Shown here one piece after another: positions 29,070 through 38,590 of a stretch of 64,000 bases of DNA. Position numbers and translations under genes: made by a program. The notes under the pieces were generated by a model that saw nothing but the letters and a program-made list of their open reading frames with translations, was not told the origin of the DNA and searched no databases. Source of the stretch: Pseudofrankia coriaricola. GTDB lineage: Bacteria; Actinomycetota; Actinomycetes; Frankiales; Frankiaceae. The DNA lies in contig NZ_MBLO01000210.1 in NCBI RefSeq assembly GCF_001854805.1, positions 124,001-188,000 of the forward strand, written 5' to 3'. Each line of letters opens with the position of its first letter. The first letter of the stretch is position 1.

Positions 29070-29072
29070 GGC

Positions 29073-30122
29073 TCAGCCCGGCTCCCCCGCGGGCGCGGGA
29101 GCAGCAGCCTCGGCGCTGGCCATCCGTGCCAGCGGGTCCGTGAGACCGGCCTCCGGCGGCGTCGGGGACGGGCCGGCCGGGCCGCCGTCGCCTGGCAGGC
29201 CCGAAGCATCGGCGGTGGCCGCGGCAACGGAGGTGGCCGGAGCAAGGCCCTGGAGGGCTACGAACGCATGCTCGGCCGCGCGCTGCTCGGCCTCCTTCTT
29301 GCTGCCCCCCTCGCCCTCGCCGTAGATCCGGTCGGAGATGCGAGCTCTCGCCCGGAACCTCTTGGCGTGATCCGGGCCGGAGTCGGTGACCACGTAGTCG
29401 GGCGGGCCCATCCCCAGTTCGGCGGTGCGCTCCTGCAGGGAGGTCTTCCAGTCGAGGCCCGCGCCGCGGCCGGCCGCCTCGTCGAGGAGCGGGTCGAAGT
29501 GGCGGTGCACGAACTCCGAGGCGACCTCGAGCCCGAGCTCCAGGTAGACCGCGCCGATGAGAGCCTCGAGCGTGTCGGCGAGGATGCTCGGCTTGTCCCG
29601 GCCCCCCGTGGTCTCCTCGCCCTTGCCGAGCAGCAGATAGGGGCCGATGCCCGCCGGGCCGATGTCGCGGGCGACGGCGGCGAGCGCCCGCATGTTCACC
29701 ACCGAGGCCCGTTGCTTGGCCAGCGCACCCTCGGCAAGGTCCGGGTGGCGCCGGTAGAGCGCATCGGTGACGACCAGCTGAAGCACGGCGTCGCCGAGAA
29801 ACTCCAGCCGTTCGTTGGTAGGCAGGTTGCCGTTCTCGTAGGCGTACGACCGGTGGGTGAGCGCCCGGTCGAGCAGCCTGGGGTCGAGGCGCAGGTCGAG
29901 CGCGGTGAGCAGCCCCTCACGGCCCTGCGGGACCGTCGCGCCGCGGCTCACCGTCTCTCGGGTTCGCTCCGTCGCCGCACTCCTCGCTCCCCCGGTCGTC
30001 GCATCCGCGCCGAACGGGGACCCCTGCTCGCGGCCGTCCTCCGGGGTTCCTGCCGGATCGACGGAGTCGATCTGGGAGGTCCGCCTCGGACGACCACTCC
30101 GCTCGCTTGCTCCTGCGCTCAC
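29073..30122 (-). CDS. rnc: Ribonuclease III with a repeat-bearing N-terminal extension
   Basis: RNase III cuts double-stranded RNA, including rRNA precursors. The catalytic domain starts near residue 72 and has [16 protein letters not shown] (signature) and [15 protein letters not shown] with the metal ligands; the dsRNA-binding domain follows ([30 protein letters not shown]), then an Ala/Pro tail. I chose GTG at 30122 because it overlaps the plsX stop (GTGA). The N-terminal extension of about 70 residues holds a family A copy coding [12 protein letters not shown]. Length 349 against about 240 usual. Confidence 0.93.
   Translation of the reverse strand: MSAGASERSGRPRRTSQIDSVDPAGTPEDGREQGSPFGADATTGGARSAATERTRETVSRGATVPQGREGLLTALDLRLDPRLLDRALTHRSYAYENGNLPTNERLEFLGDAVLQLVVTDALYRRHPDLAEGALAKQRASVVNMRALAAVARDIGPAGIGPYLLLGKGEETTGGRDKPSILADTLEALIGAVYLELGLEVASEFVHRHFDPLLDEAAGRGAGLDWKTSLQERTAELGMGPPDYVVTDSGPDHAKRFRARARISDRIYGEGEGGSKKEAEQRAAEHAFVALQGLAPATSVAAATADASGLPGDGGPAGPSPTPPEAGLTDPLARMASAEAAAPAPAGEPG
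30043..30082. repeat. Family A element inside rnc
   Basis: The copy reads GGGGTTCCTGCCGGATCGAC, GGAGTCGATCTGGGAGGTCC. In the rnc frame it codes [15 protein letters not shown]. It lies near residues 13-26, before the catalytic domain. Confidence 0.88.
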
Positions 30123-31153
30123 AGCGACAGCCCCGCGATCGCTCTGCGCCGGGCGATCAGGCGGGCGAGCTCGGCGCGGATCTGGGCGACGAGCCCGCCC
30201 CGCCATACCGTCGCCGCCGTCGCGAGCGCCGCCGGAATGCCGGTGGAAAGGTCGTCCGGGCCGCCGACGGGGTCGCCCGCCCGCACCGCGACACCGTCCA
30301 CTCCCAACACGATCGTCCCCCCCTGCAGATCCGCGCCGGCCGGGCTACGCCAGGCCGGGTCGAGCCCCGTCGGCGTCTCCGGGAAGGCAGTCGTTGCCGC
30401 CGTCCTGACCGCCCGCAGACATGCCAGCACGACGTCGCCGGTGAACCCGTCGGTCACGACGACGTCGGGACCTTTGCCGGTCACCGTGCCAGCCTGGCCG
30501 GTGTCGACCAGCACTCCGGCGTCCACCTGGCCGACGTAGTCGACGCCAAGCGTGCCGAGCAGCCCGTGCGCCGCCCGGCGCATCGTGTCCGGCAGCGCGG
30601 GGCGGGCGGCGAGCAAGCCAACCCGCGGCTCACCGGAACCGGCACGCACCCTGGCGTAGGCCGCCCCGGCCAGCGCGAACTGGGCAAGGTCGTCCGCGGC
30701 CACGTCGACGGACGCGCCGGCGTCACACAGCACGATGCCTGGCGCGTGACCGACGTCCACGACGGCCGCCAGCGACGCCCTGGTGGCGCCGGGCAGCAGG
30801 CCGAAGGTGAACAGCGCCGCCGCGGCGACCGCCTCGGGCGGCGCGACCGAGACCATCGCGTCGGCGCGCCCGTCCCGGACCAGCCGGGCGGCCACGCGCA
30901 CGCCGCTGTCCCGCCGCGCGCGCACGTCACGGACGGCGTCGGCGCCGGCGGGGATGCCCCGCGCGGCGGTCACCAGGTGGACGCGATCGCCGGTCACAAT
31001 GCCGCGGCCGGCCAGGTCTTCGGCCGTCGGGCCTGGCGGGACGACGAGCGTGACCACCAGCTCCGGATCGGCATCCAGCGCGGCAGGCAGAGCGTCCAGC
31101 ACCGATTCCGGTGGGACGCCCTCCCCGAGGAGGTCTACGGCGACGCGGATCAC
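30119..31153 (-). CDS. plsX: PlsX-family protein (divergent phosphate acyltransferase)
   Basis: PlsX makes acyl-phosphate from acyl-ACP for phospholipid synthesis. Position (rpmF-plsX-rnc) and overall shape support the family: [15 protein letters not shown] at the N-terminus, [19 protein letters not shown] and a C-terminal [10 protein letters not shown]-type helix region. Motifs of normal PlsX have changed: DAMGGD is DLLGEG, and the SxGNTGA loop reads SVAPPEA. Activity is therefore uncertain. GTG at 31153 starts 7 bases after the rpmF stop; 344 residues. Confidence 0.8.
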   Translation of the reverse strand: MIRVAVDLLGEGVPPESVLDALPAALDADPELVVTLVVPPGPTAEDLAGRGIVTGDRVHLVTAARGIPAGADAVRDVRARRDSGVRVAARLVRDGRADAMVSVAPPEAVAAAALFTFGLLPGATRASLAAVVDVGHAPGIVLCDAGASVDVAADDLAQFALAGAAYARVRAGSGEPRVGLLAARPALPDTMRRAAHGLLGTLGVDYVGQVDAGVLVDTGQAGTVTGKGPDVVVTDGFTGDVVLACLRAVRTAATTAFPETPTGLDPAWRSPAGADLQGGTIVLGVDGVAVRAGDPVGGPDDLSTGIPAALATAATVWRGGLVAQIRAELARLIARRRAIAGLSL

Positions 31154-31160
31154 GTCAAGA

Positions 31161-31331
31161 TCAGACGTCGAGCACCTGTCGGTCGTTGTACCGGCCGCAG
31201 GTCGGGCAGGCGTTGTGCTGCCGGACCACGTGCCCACGCGGGCAGCGCGACAACGCCGGCAGCGTCGCCTTCCACTGTGCCCGCCGAGACCGGGTGTTGC
31301 TGCGCGACATCCGCCGCTTCGGGACGGCCAC
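31161..31331 (-). CDS. rpmF: 50S ribosomal protein L32 (zinc form)
   Basis: A 56-residue L32 starting [20 protein letters not shown]. Cys residues in SRCPRGH and NACPTCGRY form the zinc-binding set, so this is the C+ (zinc-containing) form rather than a zinc-starvation paralog. The GTG shares one base with the DUF177 stop (TAGTG), and GGAG is just upstream within the end of that gene. Confidence 0.96.
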   Translation of the reverse strand: MAVPKRRMSRSNTRSRRAQWKATLPALSRCPRGHVVRQHNACPTCGRYNDRQVLDV

Positions 31332-31966
31332 TAGTCCTTCTCCTTCGTTTCCCGCCCGGCGACGTCGCCGACGGATCCAGCTTGGGTCAATGCCGACAGC
31401 GCGGCCCACCGGGGGTCGGCACTGTCGTGGGAGTGGTCTGGGCCGACCTCGTCCAGCCGCGCGCCGCAGTCGACGCACAGGCCAGCGCAGTCGGGGCGGC
31501 ACAGCGGTGAGAGCGGCAGGTCGAGGACCAGGGCATCCCGCACGACCGGCGCCAGGTCGAGGTGGTCGTCCACGATCACGAGCACGTCCTCGTCCTCGTC
31601 GTCGATCTCGGCGGCCCGGTCGGGGTAGTAGAACAGCTCGCGCAGCTCGACGGACACGTGATCGTGCACCTCGTCCAGGCAGCGCGAGCACTCACCGACC
31701 AGGTCGGCCGACACCGTTCCGCTGACCAGCACGCCCTCGTGGACGGACTCGAGCCGGAGGTCCAGCTCTACCGGGCCGCCCTGCGGCACTCGCAGTACCG
31801 GCGTGCCCAGCTCGTTCGGCGCGAGCGCCCTCGTGACGACAGGCCTCATCGACCCCGGCCGACGGCCCAGCTCACGGGTGTCGAGCACAAAGGGGCCACG
31901 GGGGGTCTGACGGCGGGGACGGTGGTGTCCGGTCATCGCTTGTCCGGTCAAGGCTGCGGAGTTCAC
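31331..31966 (-). CDS. DUF177/YceD family protein
   Basis: YceD-type proteins sit before rpmF in most bacteria and are linked to 23S rRNA and fatty-acid gene regulation. The motif set is present: [21 protein letters not shown] near the middle, ELFYYPD, and [19 protein letters not shown] with four cysteines. The protein is 211 residues from GTG at 31966; ATG at 31936 is an alternative, and neither has a strong ribosome binding site. Confidence 0.9.
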   Translation of the reverse strand: MNSAALTGQAMTGHHRPRRQTPRGPFVLDTRELGRRPGSMRPVVTRALAPNELGTPVLRVPQGGPVELDLRLESVHEGVLVSGTVSADLVGECSRCLDEVHDHVSVELRELFYYPDRAAEIDDEDEDVLVIVDDHLDLAPVVRDALVLDLPLSPLCRPDCAGLCVDCGARLDEVGPDHSHDSADPRWAALSALTQAGSVGDVAGRETKEKD

Positions 31967-32390
31967 GGGATCTCATCAAGGTGGTGGTTGCTGGAGCGCA
32001 TCTGGAAGCCACCGGCTCCAGGCACGGATAACTAGCCTATCCGATCCCAGCTTCCAACCCGGTCCCGGCCAACTCGACGCACCACCTCACCGATGCGAGG
32101 GCGCCCCAGCGCCCGGCAGGCACCGCGGCGTCCCCGCCGGATCCGGCGGAGCCCGGGGTCCCTTCCGGATCGCGGAGCCGGGGTCCCTGCCGGATCGCGG
32201 AGCGATCTGGGGGGTCTGCTGGGAGGTCTGCTGGGGTCTGCTGGCAGGTCCAGGTCGGTGCAGGCGACCGTCCCCGTCAGCGTCGCCCTAGGAGACCGCC
32301 GAATGACTCGGGACCGCGCCGGGCTCGTCCCAGGTTTGCCCCGATCGACCTATGCGGACGGACTCTGGCGAGTCGGGCCGCCGGAGCTAC
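31967..32390. other. coaD to DUF177 spacer
   Basis: Besides the family A cluster (32131-32252) I see no gene in these 424 bases. Confidence 0.5.
32131..32252. repeat. Cluster of family A elements
   Basis: Head units (CCCCGCCGGATCCGGCGGAG, GTCCCTTCCGGATCGCGGAG) lead to a full unit at 32180-32216 (GTCCCTGCCGGATCGCGGAG, CGATCTGGGGGGTC) and three tail units of CTGCTGGGAGGT type. The order head-head-full-tail-tail matches the clusters near rplS and ffh. Confidence 0.87.
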
Positions 32391-32888
32391 TTATTCGGCG
32401 GTCTCCTGGAGCCGTTCGCGCAGGTGCTTGAGGACGACGTCGGGGACCAGGCCGCTGACGTCGCCGCCGTAGCGGGCGACATCCTTGACCAGGCTCGAGG
32501 ACAGGAACGCGTACTGCGGGTTCGTGCTCATGAACAGCGTCTCGACCCCGGCCAGCCGGTTGTTCATCTGCGCCATCTGCAGCTCGTAGTCGAAGTCGCT
32601 CACCGCACGCAGACCCTTGACGATCGACATGACGCCGTGTGCCTGGCAGAAGTCGACCAGAAGCCCATGTGACGTCTCCACGACGACGTTGGCCGTCGCC
32701 TGCGGATGGTCACGCACAGCCTCACGGATGAGTTCCATCCGTTCCTCGACGGTGAACAGCGTCGTCTTCGTCTTGTTGATCGACACCGCGACGATGACCT
32801 CGTCGAAGAGCTTGCTCGCCCGCATGATGATGTCGAGATGGCCGTTCGTGATCGGGTCGAATGAACCAGGACAGACAGCCCTCCTCAT
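32391..32888 (-). CDS. coaD: Phosphopantetheine adenylyltransferase
   Basis: CoaD makes dephospho-CoA from ATP and 4'-phosphopantetheine. The 165-residue protein starts MRRAVCPGSFDPITNGHLD, with the nucleotidyl-transferase TNGH motif, and has KGLRAVSDFDYELQMAQMN and the C-terminal FLSSSLVKDVARYGGDVSG. The ATG overlaps the rsmD stop (ATGA), which fixes the start. The rsmD-coaD pair is standard. Confidence 0.97.
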   Translation of the reverse strand: MRRAVCPGSFDPITNGHLDIIMRASKLFDEVIVAVSINKTKTTLFTVEERMELIREAVRDHPQATANVVVETSHGLLVDFCQAHGVMSIVKGLRAVSDFDYELQMAQMNNRLAGVETLFMSTNPQYAFLSSSLVKDVARYGGDVSGLVPDVVLKHLRERLQETAE

Positions 32889-33442
32889 GATCGAGAACCG
32901 TACCAGAGGACGGCCTCCCCGTACCCCCTCGAACGGAGCTCGGTCACACCGTCTGGCCAGGTCGGGGGCGGCGAACGGCGAGTTCGCTCGACCACACAGA
33001 CACCGTCCCTGTTCAGCCAGCACTGATCTACGAGCTGACGGAGCACCTCGGCGAGCCGAACGTCGTCAAGCGCGTACGGAGGGTCCAGGAAAACCACGTC
33101 GTAGGGCTGCCCGACAGTGGCGTCCACCACACGCTCCACGGCGCCCACGACGACCTCGGCGCCGGCGAGGCCCAACTCGGTGGCGTTACGCCGCGCGACC
33201 CTCGCCGCCGCCGGGTCACGCTCGACGAGCAGGGCATGCTTGGCGCCCCGCGACAGCGCCTCCAGGCCGACCGCCCCGCTGCCCGCGTACAGGTCGGCCA
33301 CCCGGGCACCCGACAGGTCGACAAGGGTCGCCAACGTGTTGAAAAGTCCCTCCCGCGCTCGGTCCGAGGTGGGTCTGGTCCCCATTCCCGGCGGCACGGC
33401 GAGCCGGCGCCCACCCGCGACCCCACCCACGATCCGCGTCAT
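32885..33442 (-). CDS. rsmD: 16S rRNA (guanine966-N2)-methyltransferase RsmD
   Basis: RsmD methylates G966 of 16S rRNA. Signatures are TRIVGGVAGGRRL, PTSDRAREGLFNTL, VADLYAGSGAVGLEALSRGA (SAM site) and VFLDPPYAL (catalytic DPPY). ATG at 33442 has GGAGG 10 bases upstream; an upstream TTG at 33451 is in frame. It is co-translated with coaD. Confidence 0.95.
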   Translation of the reverse strand: MTRIVGGVAGGRRLAVPPGMGTRPTSDRAREGLFNTLATLVDLSGARVADLYAGSGAVGLEALSRGAKHALLVERDPAAARVARRNATELGLAGAEVVVGAVERVVDATVGQPYDVVFLDPPYALDDVRLAEVLRQLVDQCWLNRDGVCVVERTRRSPPPTWPDGVTELRSRGYGEAVLWYGSRS

Positions 33443-33506
33443 CCGGTCCAAGCCTCCGGCCGATCAAGCGACATCATCAGCCGCGACCTGCTCTGATAGG
33501 CGATCA

Positions 33507-33726
33507 GCGCAACCCAGCCACCACAAGTGACAGCGCATCGGCGCACCACCAACCCAGCCACCTCCCCGACCCCGACTCAGGCCGACCCCGGCCATACGCA
33601 TCAGCCCCGAATCCAGGCTAGGAGGGCGCTCTGGCGCCCGACAGGCGCCGCCCGGCCGGGGTCCCTGCCGGATCGCGAAGCGATCTGGGAGGTCTGGGGC
33701 GCGAAGCGTCCGGCCGCGGGAGCGCC
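33507..33726 (-). repeat. Family B element after recG, carrying an inserted family A copy
   Basis: On the recG strand the element begins right after the TAG stop with GGCGCTCCCGCGGCCGGACG and CTTCGCGCCC, is interrupted by a family A copy (33657-33699), resumes with GGCGGCGCCTGTCGGGCGCC, and ends in TGGTGGCTGGGTTGCGC. Without the 43-base insertion it is about 177 bases, the same size as the smc and rpmB copies. Confidence 0.85.
33657..33699. repeat. Family A element nested in family B
   Basis: The copy reads GGGGTCCCTGCCGGATCGCG, AAGCGATCTGGGAGGTCTGG. The family B sequence resumes on both sides, so this looks like an insertion event with clear boundaries. Confidence 0.87.
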
Positions 33727-36012
33727 CTAGCCCTTCTCGAGGTACTCGACGGGACGGTCGTCCAGGGCCAGCGCGACGCGGCGGGCCAGGGCCGGGTGGG
33801 AGGCGAGATCCGGGTCGGTGGCGACGAGACGGCCGGACTCCTCCCGGGCATCCAGGATCAGCCGCTCGTCCTTGAGCAGCTCCAGCAGGCGCACCGTGCG
33901 GCTCCGGCCGGACTGGCTCGCGCCCAGCACATCCCCCTCACGGCGCTGGCCCAGGTCGAGGCGGGCGAGCTCGGCGCCGTCGGTGGTGGCCGCGACGTTC
34001 GCGAGCCGCTGCGTGGCCGGCGTGTCGCCGTCGACCTCCGTGTGTAGCAGGCAGACGCCGGCGGCCTCCCCACGCCCGACCCGCCCGCGAAGCTGGTGGA
34101 GCTGGGAGACGCCGAACCGGTCCGCGTCCATGATGGCGATCACCGTCGCGTTGGGGACGTCCACGCCCACCTCGATCACGGTCGTCGCGACCAGCACGTC
34201 GACCTCGCCGGCCGCGAACCTGGTCATCACCGCGTCCTTGACGTCCGTCGGCAGCCGGCCGTGCAGCGCGGCGACCCGCAGACCAGCGAGCGGCCCCTCG
34301 GCGAGCCAGGGCAGCAGCTCCTCGACTCCAACCCCGGCGAGCGAACCCGCTCCATCGCCGAAACCGAGCTCATCGGCGCGGCCGCCCGCCTCCGCGGCGG
34401 GCGGACCCGTCCGCGACCCCGGTGGACGGCCCGGCGTGGTTCCGCTCGGTCCGTCCTCCGGCTCGAGCGGGTCCTCGTCATCGTCCTGGCCGGCCGCCAC
34501 AGAGCTGATCCGTGGGCATACGACGTACGCCTGGTGACCGGCGGCCACCTCGTCACGGATGCGGCCCCAGATCCGGTCACGCCAGCTCGGATGCGCGGCC
34601 GCGTCCACGACGAACGTGGCGATCGGCGACCGGCCGGCCGGCAGCTGGGTGAGCGTGGAGACCTCGAGGTCACCGAACACCGTCATCGCGACCGTGCGCG
34701 GGATCGGCGTAGCCGTCATCACCAGCACATGTGGGGGGTCGGTGGCCCGGGTACGCAGCGCGTCGCGCTGCTCGACCCCGAAGCGGTGCTGCTCGTCCAC
34801 CACGACGAGCCCCAGATCGCGGAAGGCGACACCCTCGTGCAGCAGCGCGTGCGTGCCGATCACCAGACCGGCGCCGCCGTCGGCGGCCGCCGCCAGCGCC
34901 TCCCGCTTCGCCCGGGCGCCGAGCGAGCCCGTGACCAGCGCGACCCTGGTCGCCGGCGGGGTCTCGTCCAGCTCCCCCGCCCGGCCGAATCCGCCCAGCA
35001 GGGCACGGATACCCCGGTAGTGCTGGACCGCGAGGGTCTCCGTCGGCGCGAGCAGGGCGGCCTGGCCGCCGGCGTCGACGACGGTGAGCATCGCCCGCAG
35101 CGCGACCACCGTCTTGCCCGATCCGACCTCGCCCTGCAGCAGCCGGTGCATCGGGACCGGCTCGGCGAGCTCGGCCTGGAGCGTCGCCCCGACCTCGCGC
35201 TGGCCGTCGGTGAGCGTGAACGGAAGCTGGGCGTCGAAGGCCGTCAGGATCCCGTCGGGGCGAGCCCGGCGGGCGATCGTCGCCATGGCCGAGATCTCGT
35301 GGCGGCGGCGGGCGAGGATCACCTGCAGCGTCATCGCCTCGTCCCACTTCAGCCGCCGGTGGGCCCGCTCGACGTCGCCCGTCGACTCCGGTTGGTGCAC
35401 CAGCTCGTAGGCCTTGCGCAGGTCGACCAGCCGGTAGCGGGCCCGCAGGTCGGCGGGCAGCGGATCGGCCAGCTCGCCCAGCCCGCCGAGCAGCACCCGC
35501 ACGCAGCGACCGATCGCCGGCGAGTTGACCTGCTCGGTGGCCGGGTAGATCGGCACCAGCGCCCGGGCCCACCGGTCCGGGTCGTCGCCAGGGCCGTCAT
35601 CGTCCTCCAGCGGGTGCGTCTCCGGGTTGACCATCTGCAGGCGTTGGTTGAACCGCTCGACCTTGCCGGAGAACACCGCCACCGAGCCGCCGGACAGCCG
35701 GCGGACCGGCGACCTGGCTGGGTTGAAGTAGGTGACGGCCATCTGGGCGGTCCCGTCCGTCACGGTCAGGACCGCGTAGCGCCGTCCGGTGCGAGCAGTC
35801 TTGCTCTCGGACCTGACGACCCGCGCATGCACGGTGGAGACCTCGCCCTCGACGAGGTCGGCGAGGTTGGTCAGCTCCCCACGCCGGTGGTAGCGCCGCG
35901 GCAGGTGCTCGAGCAGGTCGGCGACGGTGACCAGCTCTAGCGGGCGCTCGCCCAGCCGCTTCGCGTCCTTCGCCGGCAGCAGGTGCCGCAGCGGGGTGTC
36001 CAGCTCGATCAC
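33727..36012 (-). CDS. recG: ATP-dependent DNA helicase RecG
   Basis: RecG reverses stalled forks and processes branched DNA. The wedge (OB) domain is in residues 50-200 ([17 protein letters not shown]). Helicase motifs are [59 protein letters not shown] and [14 protein letters not shown]. An Asp/Glu/Gly/Pro-rich insertion of about 45 residues lies between helicase lobes 1 and 2. I chose GTG at 36012 ([12 protein letters not shown]); 761 residues. It is divergent from rpmB. Confidence 0.95.
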   Translation of the reverse strand: MIELDTPLRHLLPAKDAKRLGERPLELVTVADLLEHLPRRYHRRGELTNLADLVEGEVSTVHARVVRSESKTARTGRRYAVLTVTDGTAQMAVTYFNPARSPVRRLSGGSVAVFSGKVERFNQRLQMVNPETHPLEDDDGPGDDPDRWARALVPIYPATEQVNSPAIGRCVRVLLGGLGELADPLPADLRARYRLVDLRKAYELVHQPESTGDVERAHRRLKWDEAMTLQVILARRRHEISAMATIARRARPDGILTAFDAQLPFTLTDGQREVGATLQAELAEPVPMHRLLQGEVGSGKTVVALRAMLTVVDAGGQAALLAPTETLAVQHYRGIRALLGGFGRAGELDETPPATRVALVTGSLGARAKREALAAAADGGAGLVIGTHALLHEGVAFRDLGLVVVDEQHRFGVEQRDALRTRATDPPHVLVMTATPIPRTVAMTVFGDLEVSTLTQLPAGRSPIATFVVDAAAHPSWRDRIWGRIRDEVAAGHQAYVVCPRISSVAAGQDDDEDPLEPEDGPSGTTPGRPPGSRTGPPAAEAGGRADELGFGDGAGSLAGVGVEELLPWLAEGPLAGLRVAALHGRLPTDVKDAVMTRFAAGEVDVLVATTVIEVGVDVPNATVIAIMDADRFGVSQLHQLRGRVGRGEAAGVCLLHTEVDGDTPATQRLANVAATTDGAELARLDLGQRREGDVLGASQSGRSRTVRLLELLKDERLILDAREESGRLVATDPDLASHPALARRVALALDDRPVEYLEKG

Positions 36013-36309
36013 ATTCCCGATACTGCACCCGGACAGCGACAGTCTGGCGCCGCGTGCCGCCTGGCCGCGCCGCCCGCCGCGACTCGCGGGCACCTCAGGG
36101 AACCCGCGGGGACCCACGGCGGCCCAGGCACCAGTCGCGCTGTCTCTGCGGTAGCCTTCAGTGAGTACCGCCGTGTCCGGGTTGTTTCGGCGCCCGTTCG
36201 GCACCACTCGTCCGCCGGCATCCGCCCGTGGGCGGGCGCCAGCGGCGGGCCAGCGCGGCCGGAACCCCGGCCACGGCTTCATCAACAACCTCTCGGCGGA
36301 GTGTTTCTC

Positions 36310-36498
36310 GTGTCTTCGGTGTGCGACGTCTGCGGCAAGGGACCGGGCTTCGGCATGTCGGTCTCCCACTCCCACCGGCGCACGCGGCGGCGTTGGAACC
36401 CCAACATCCAGACCGTGCATGCCCTCGTCGGCCGCACCCCCAAGCGCCTGAACGTGTGCACCTCGTGCATCAAGGCGGGCAAGGTGACCCGCGCATAG
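36310..36498 (+). CDS. rpmB: 50S ribosomal protein L28 (zinc form)
   Basis: A 62-residue L28: [20 protein letters not shown], followed by [12 protein letters not shown] and [15 protein letters not shown]. The two CxxC pairs mark the zinc-binding C+ form. GTG at 36310 has GGAG 8 bases upstream. It is divergent from recG; the gene for a DAK-type phosphatase that often lies between them in actinobacteria is absent here. Confidence 0.96.
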   Translation: MSSVCDVCGKGPGFGMSVSHSHRRTRRRWNPNIQTVHALVGRTPKRLNVCTSCIKAGKVTRA

Positions 36499-36680
36499 CG
36501 CTGTCCCGCGCCGGACGCTTCGCGCCCGCCGCCGGGCGCAGCCTGTCGGACGCTGAGCGTCCTCCCCACGTGGTTCCGGACCCTGGCATATGGCGGTGGT
36601 AGTGCCTGGTTTCGGGCTGGCGAGGTGGCCGGCTTTGACGCAGCGCTGAGGCGCCGTCACTTTCTGTGGCTAGGTTGCGT
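36499..36680 (+). repeat. Family B element after rpmB
   Basis: It begins at the base after the rpmB stop: CGCTGTCCCGCGCCGGACGC, TTCGCGCCCGCCGCCGGGCG, then CCTCCCCACGTGGTTCCGGA, and ends TTCTGTGGCTAGGTTGCG. It aligns end to end with the element after smc. A strong terminator follows at once. Confidence 0.87.
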
Positions 36681-37025
36681 ACATAGCTCGCTAAAGAGGC
36701 GCCACGTGCGTGGCGCCTCTTTCTTGTCCGGTGATGGCGCTTATCCGGTGATGGCACGAATGCCCGCCGGCTGACGCCTCGCGCCCGACGAGGTGGCCGG
36801 CAGGCTGGCCCCCTGGCTCAGGCCGGTCTTCGCCGGGGGCGGACGAGGCGGCGCGGAGCCGAGGAACACTCCCGTCGTAGGACGCTTCGCGCCGGTGACC
36901 GGGGATGGAGACAACGGCTCACCACCGACCGGCGATCAGGCAGGTGCCCCTGACGATCCGCCGACCCAGGCGTGCTGATATGAGAGGGATCGTTTCTCGG
37001 ACCCTCTTGTACCGGAGCCGCCGAC
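36681..37025. other. Spacer between rpmB end and the SCP2 gene
   Basis: Apart from the terminator (36693-36722), I see no gene in this stretch of 345 bases. The promoter of the SCP2 gene is expected near 36975-37000 (TGATATGAGAGGG), but no clear pair of boxes was found. Confidence 0.45.
36693..36722 (+). terminator. Strong intrinsic terminator after rpmB
   Basis: A perfect 14-bp stem: AAAGAGGCGCCACG at 36693-36706 pairs with CGTGGCGCCTCTTT at 36709-36722 around a two-base loop, followed by CTTG. The arms end in A-run and T-run, so it can act on both strands. Confidence 0.9.
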
Positions 37026-37475
37026 ATGCCCCAGACCTTGCCGGACCTGAACACGCTCAGCCTTGAGCAACTGGTCTCCTACACCGCCGGGCTCCCCGAC
37101 GCGGCGCTTGAGGACCTGATGAGCGGGGCGGAGCGATCGGTCCTCCTCGACGAGTACTTCGACCGGATGGCGAAGCAGGCCGACCCAAACAAGATCAAGG
37201 ACCAGAACGCGGTGGTGCACTTCCACATCACCGAGCGGCCGGGTGGCGGCACGGACAACTACGAGATGGTCATCCGGGACGGCGCCTGCGTCATCAACCG
37301 CCAGCCCGTCGAGAGCCCCAAGGTGACCGTCACCCTCGACGGCGTCCGCTTCATCAAGCTGATCAGCGGCACGGCCGACCCGACGAAGATGTTCCTGACC
37401 CGCAAGCTGAAGATCAGCGGCGACATGATCTTCGGTGGCAAGGTGCTCGGCTGGTTCGACATCCCCACTCCCTGA
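37026..37475 (+). CDS. SCP2 sterol-binding domain protein
   Basis: A 149-residue protein whose residues 45-145 match the SCP2 lipid-binding fold (VVHFHITERPGGGTDNYEMV, VTVTLDGVRFIKLISG, FLTRKLKISGDMIFGGKVLG). Such proteins bind lipids or acyl-CoA; the substrate here is unknown. ATG at 37026 has CGGAG about 8 bases upstream. It stands alone between rpmB and thiD, where no such gene is usual. Confidence 0.88.
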   Translation: MPQTLPDLNTLSLEQLVSYTAGLPDAALEDLMSGAERSVLLDEYFDRMAKQADPNKIKDQNAVVHFHITERPGGGTDNYEMVIRDGACVINRQPVESPKVTVTLDGVRFIKLISGTADPTKMFLTRKLKISGDMIFGGKVLGWFDIPTP

Positions 37476-37690
37476 TCCACGGGCGTCCGGGCGCGCGAGG
37501 CCTCGATACCGTCGCGCGCCCTTCGGCCTGGCCCGGTTCGGGACCCGCTCTCCGGCCCGGCCCGCCGTGCGCCCGGAGATCACGCGACCGGCCTCATGCC
37601 ATCGGCCTCGGGAGATCAGCGATCTGAGAGGCCGGCGACGGCTGCCTGGGGCTGGTATAAGGCCGGACCCGCCAACACCCTCCGGGGCCC

Positions 37691-38590
37691 CTACCTGGCC
37701 AGTCGGTGAGAAGGAGCGATCGGGGGTGACGGCGCTTCCCCGCCCGCCGACGCGGCCGACGCGGCCCGCCACCGCCAGCCGTGATCGACCGGCCCGATCC
37801 CGGCCCCCAGGGCAAACCCCACCCGCAACGCGCCGGTGACGTAGTCCTTGGCGACCCGCGCCGCCGCCGGAACGTCGAGCCCCATCGCGAGCCCGGCGGC
37901 GATCGCCGAGGCGAGCGTGCAGCCCGTCCCATGCGTGTGTCGGTTGTCGGCTCGCTCGGCCCGCAGGACGACATCGGTCGTCCCATCGGTGAGCAGGTCG
38001 ACCGCCTCACCGGGGAGATGTCCGCCCTTCACGAGCACCCAACGCGGCCCGAGGCTCAGCATCGCCTCAGCGGCCCGCCACAGCCCGGCCTCGTCGCGCA
38101 CCTCGACGCCGGTCAGCAGGGCCACCTCGTCCAGATTCGGCGTCGTCACCGTGGCCAGCGGCAGGAGCAGGTCGCGCAGCACCGACACGGCGGCCGGCTC
38201 GAGCAGCCGGTGGCCGTGCTTGGACACTCCGACCGGGTCTACGACGAGCGGCGCCGAGAGCCCCCTCAGCTCCTCGGCGACCACCCGGACCAGCTCGGGC
38301 GTGGCCAGCATGCCGGTCTTGACCGCGTCCACACCGATGTCGCTGACCACCGAGACGATCTGTGCCCGCACGGCCTCGGCCGGCAGCTCCCACGCCCCCT
38401 GGACGCCGACCGAGTTCTGCGCGGTCACCGCCGTGACCGCCGTCATCCCGTGCACGCCGAACGCGGCGGCCGTCTTCAGGTCCGCCTGGATTCCGGCGCC
38501 GCCGCCGGAGTCGGAACCCGCGATCGCGAGCACCCGCGGGGGCGCGGTACCCGGCCCCGGAATGGCGGTGACGGCCGCGGCCGACGTCAT
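37691..38590 (-). CDS. thiD: Hydroxymethylpyrimidine (phosphate) kinase
   Basis: ThiD phosphorylates HMP and HMP-P for thiamine synthesis. The ribokinase-like fold is clear: [84 protein letters not shown], and [18 protein letters not shown] with the catalytic Cys. 299 residues. I found no thiamine riboswitch upstream and no thiL beside it. Confidence 0.95.
   Translation of the reverse strand: MTSAAAVTAIPGPGTAPPRVLAIAGSDSGGGAGIQADLKTAAAFGVHGMTAVTAVTAQNSVGVQGAWELPAEAVRAQIVSVVSDIGVDAVKTGMLATPELVRVVAEELRGLSAPLVVDPVGVSKHGHRLLEPAAVSVLRDLLLPLATVTTPNLDEVALLTGVEVRDEAGLWRAAEAMLSLGPRWVLVKGGHLPGEAVDLLTDGTTDVVLRAERADNRHTHGTGCTLASAIAAGLAMGLDVPAAARVAKDYVTGALRVGFALGAGIGPVDHGWRWRAASAASAGGEAPSPPIAPSHRLAR

Noticed and set aside
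28437-30539. Open frame of 700 codons on the plus strand over mutM, rnc and plsX
   Set aside because: It spans three well-supported minus-strand genes and shows no family feature or ribosome binding site.
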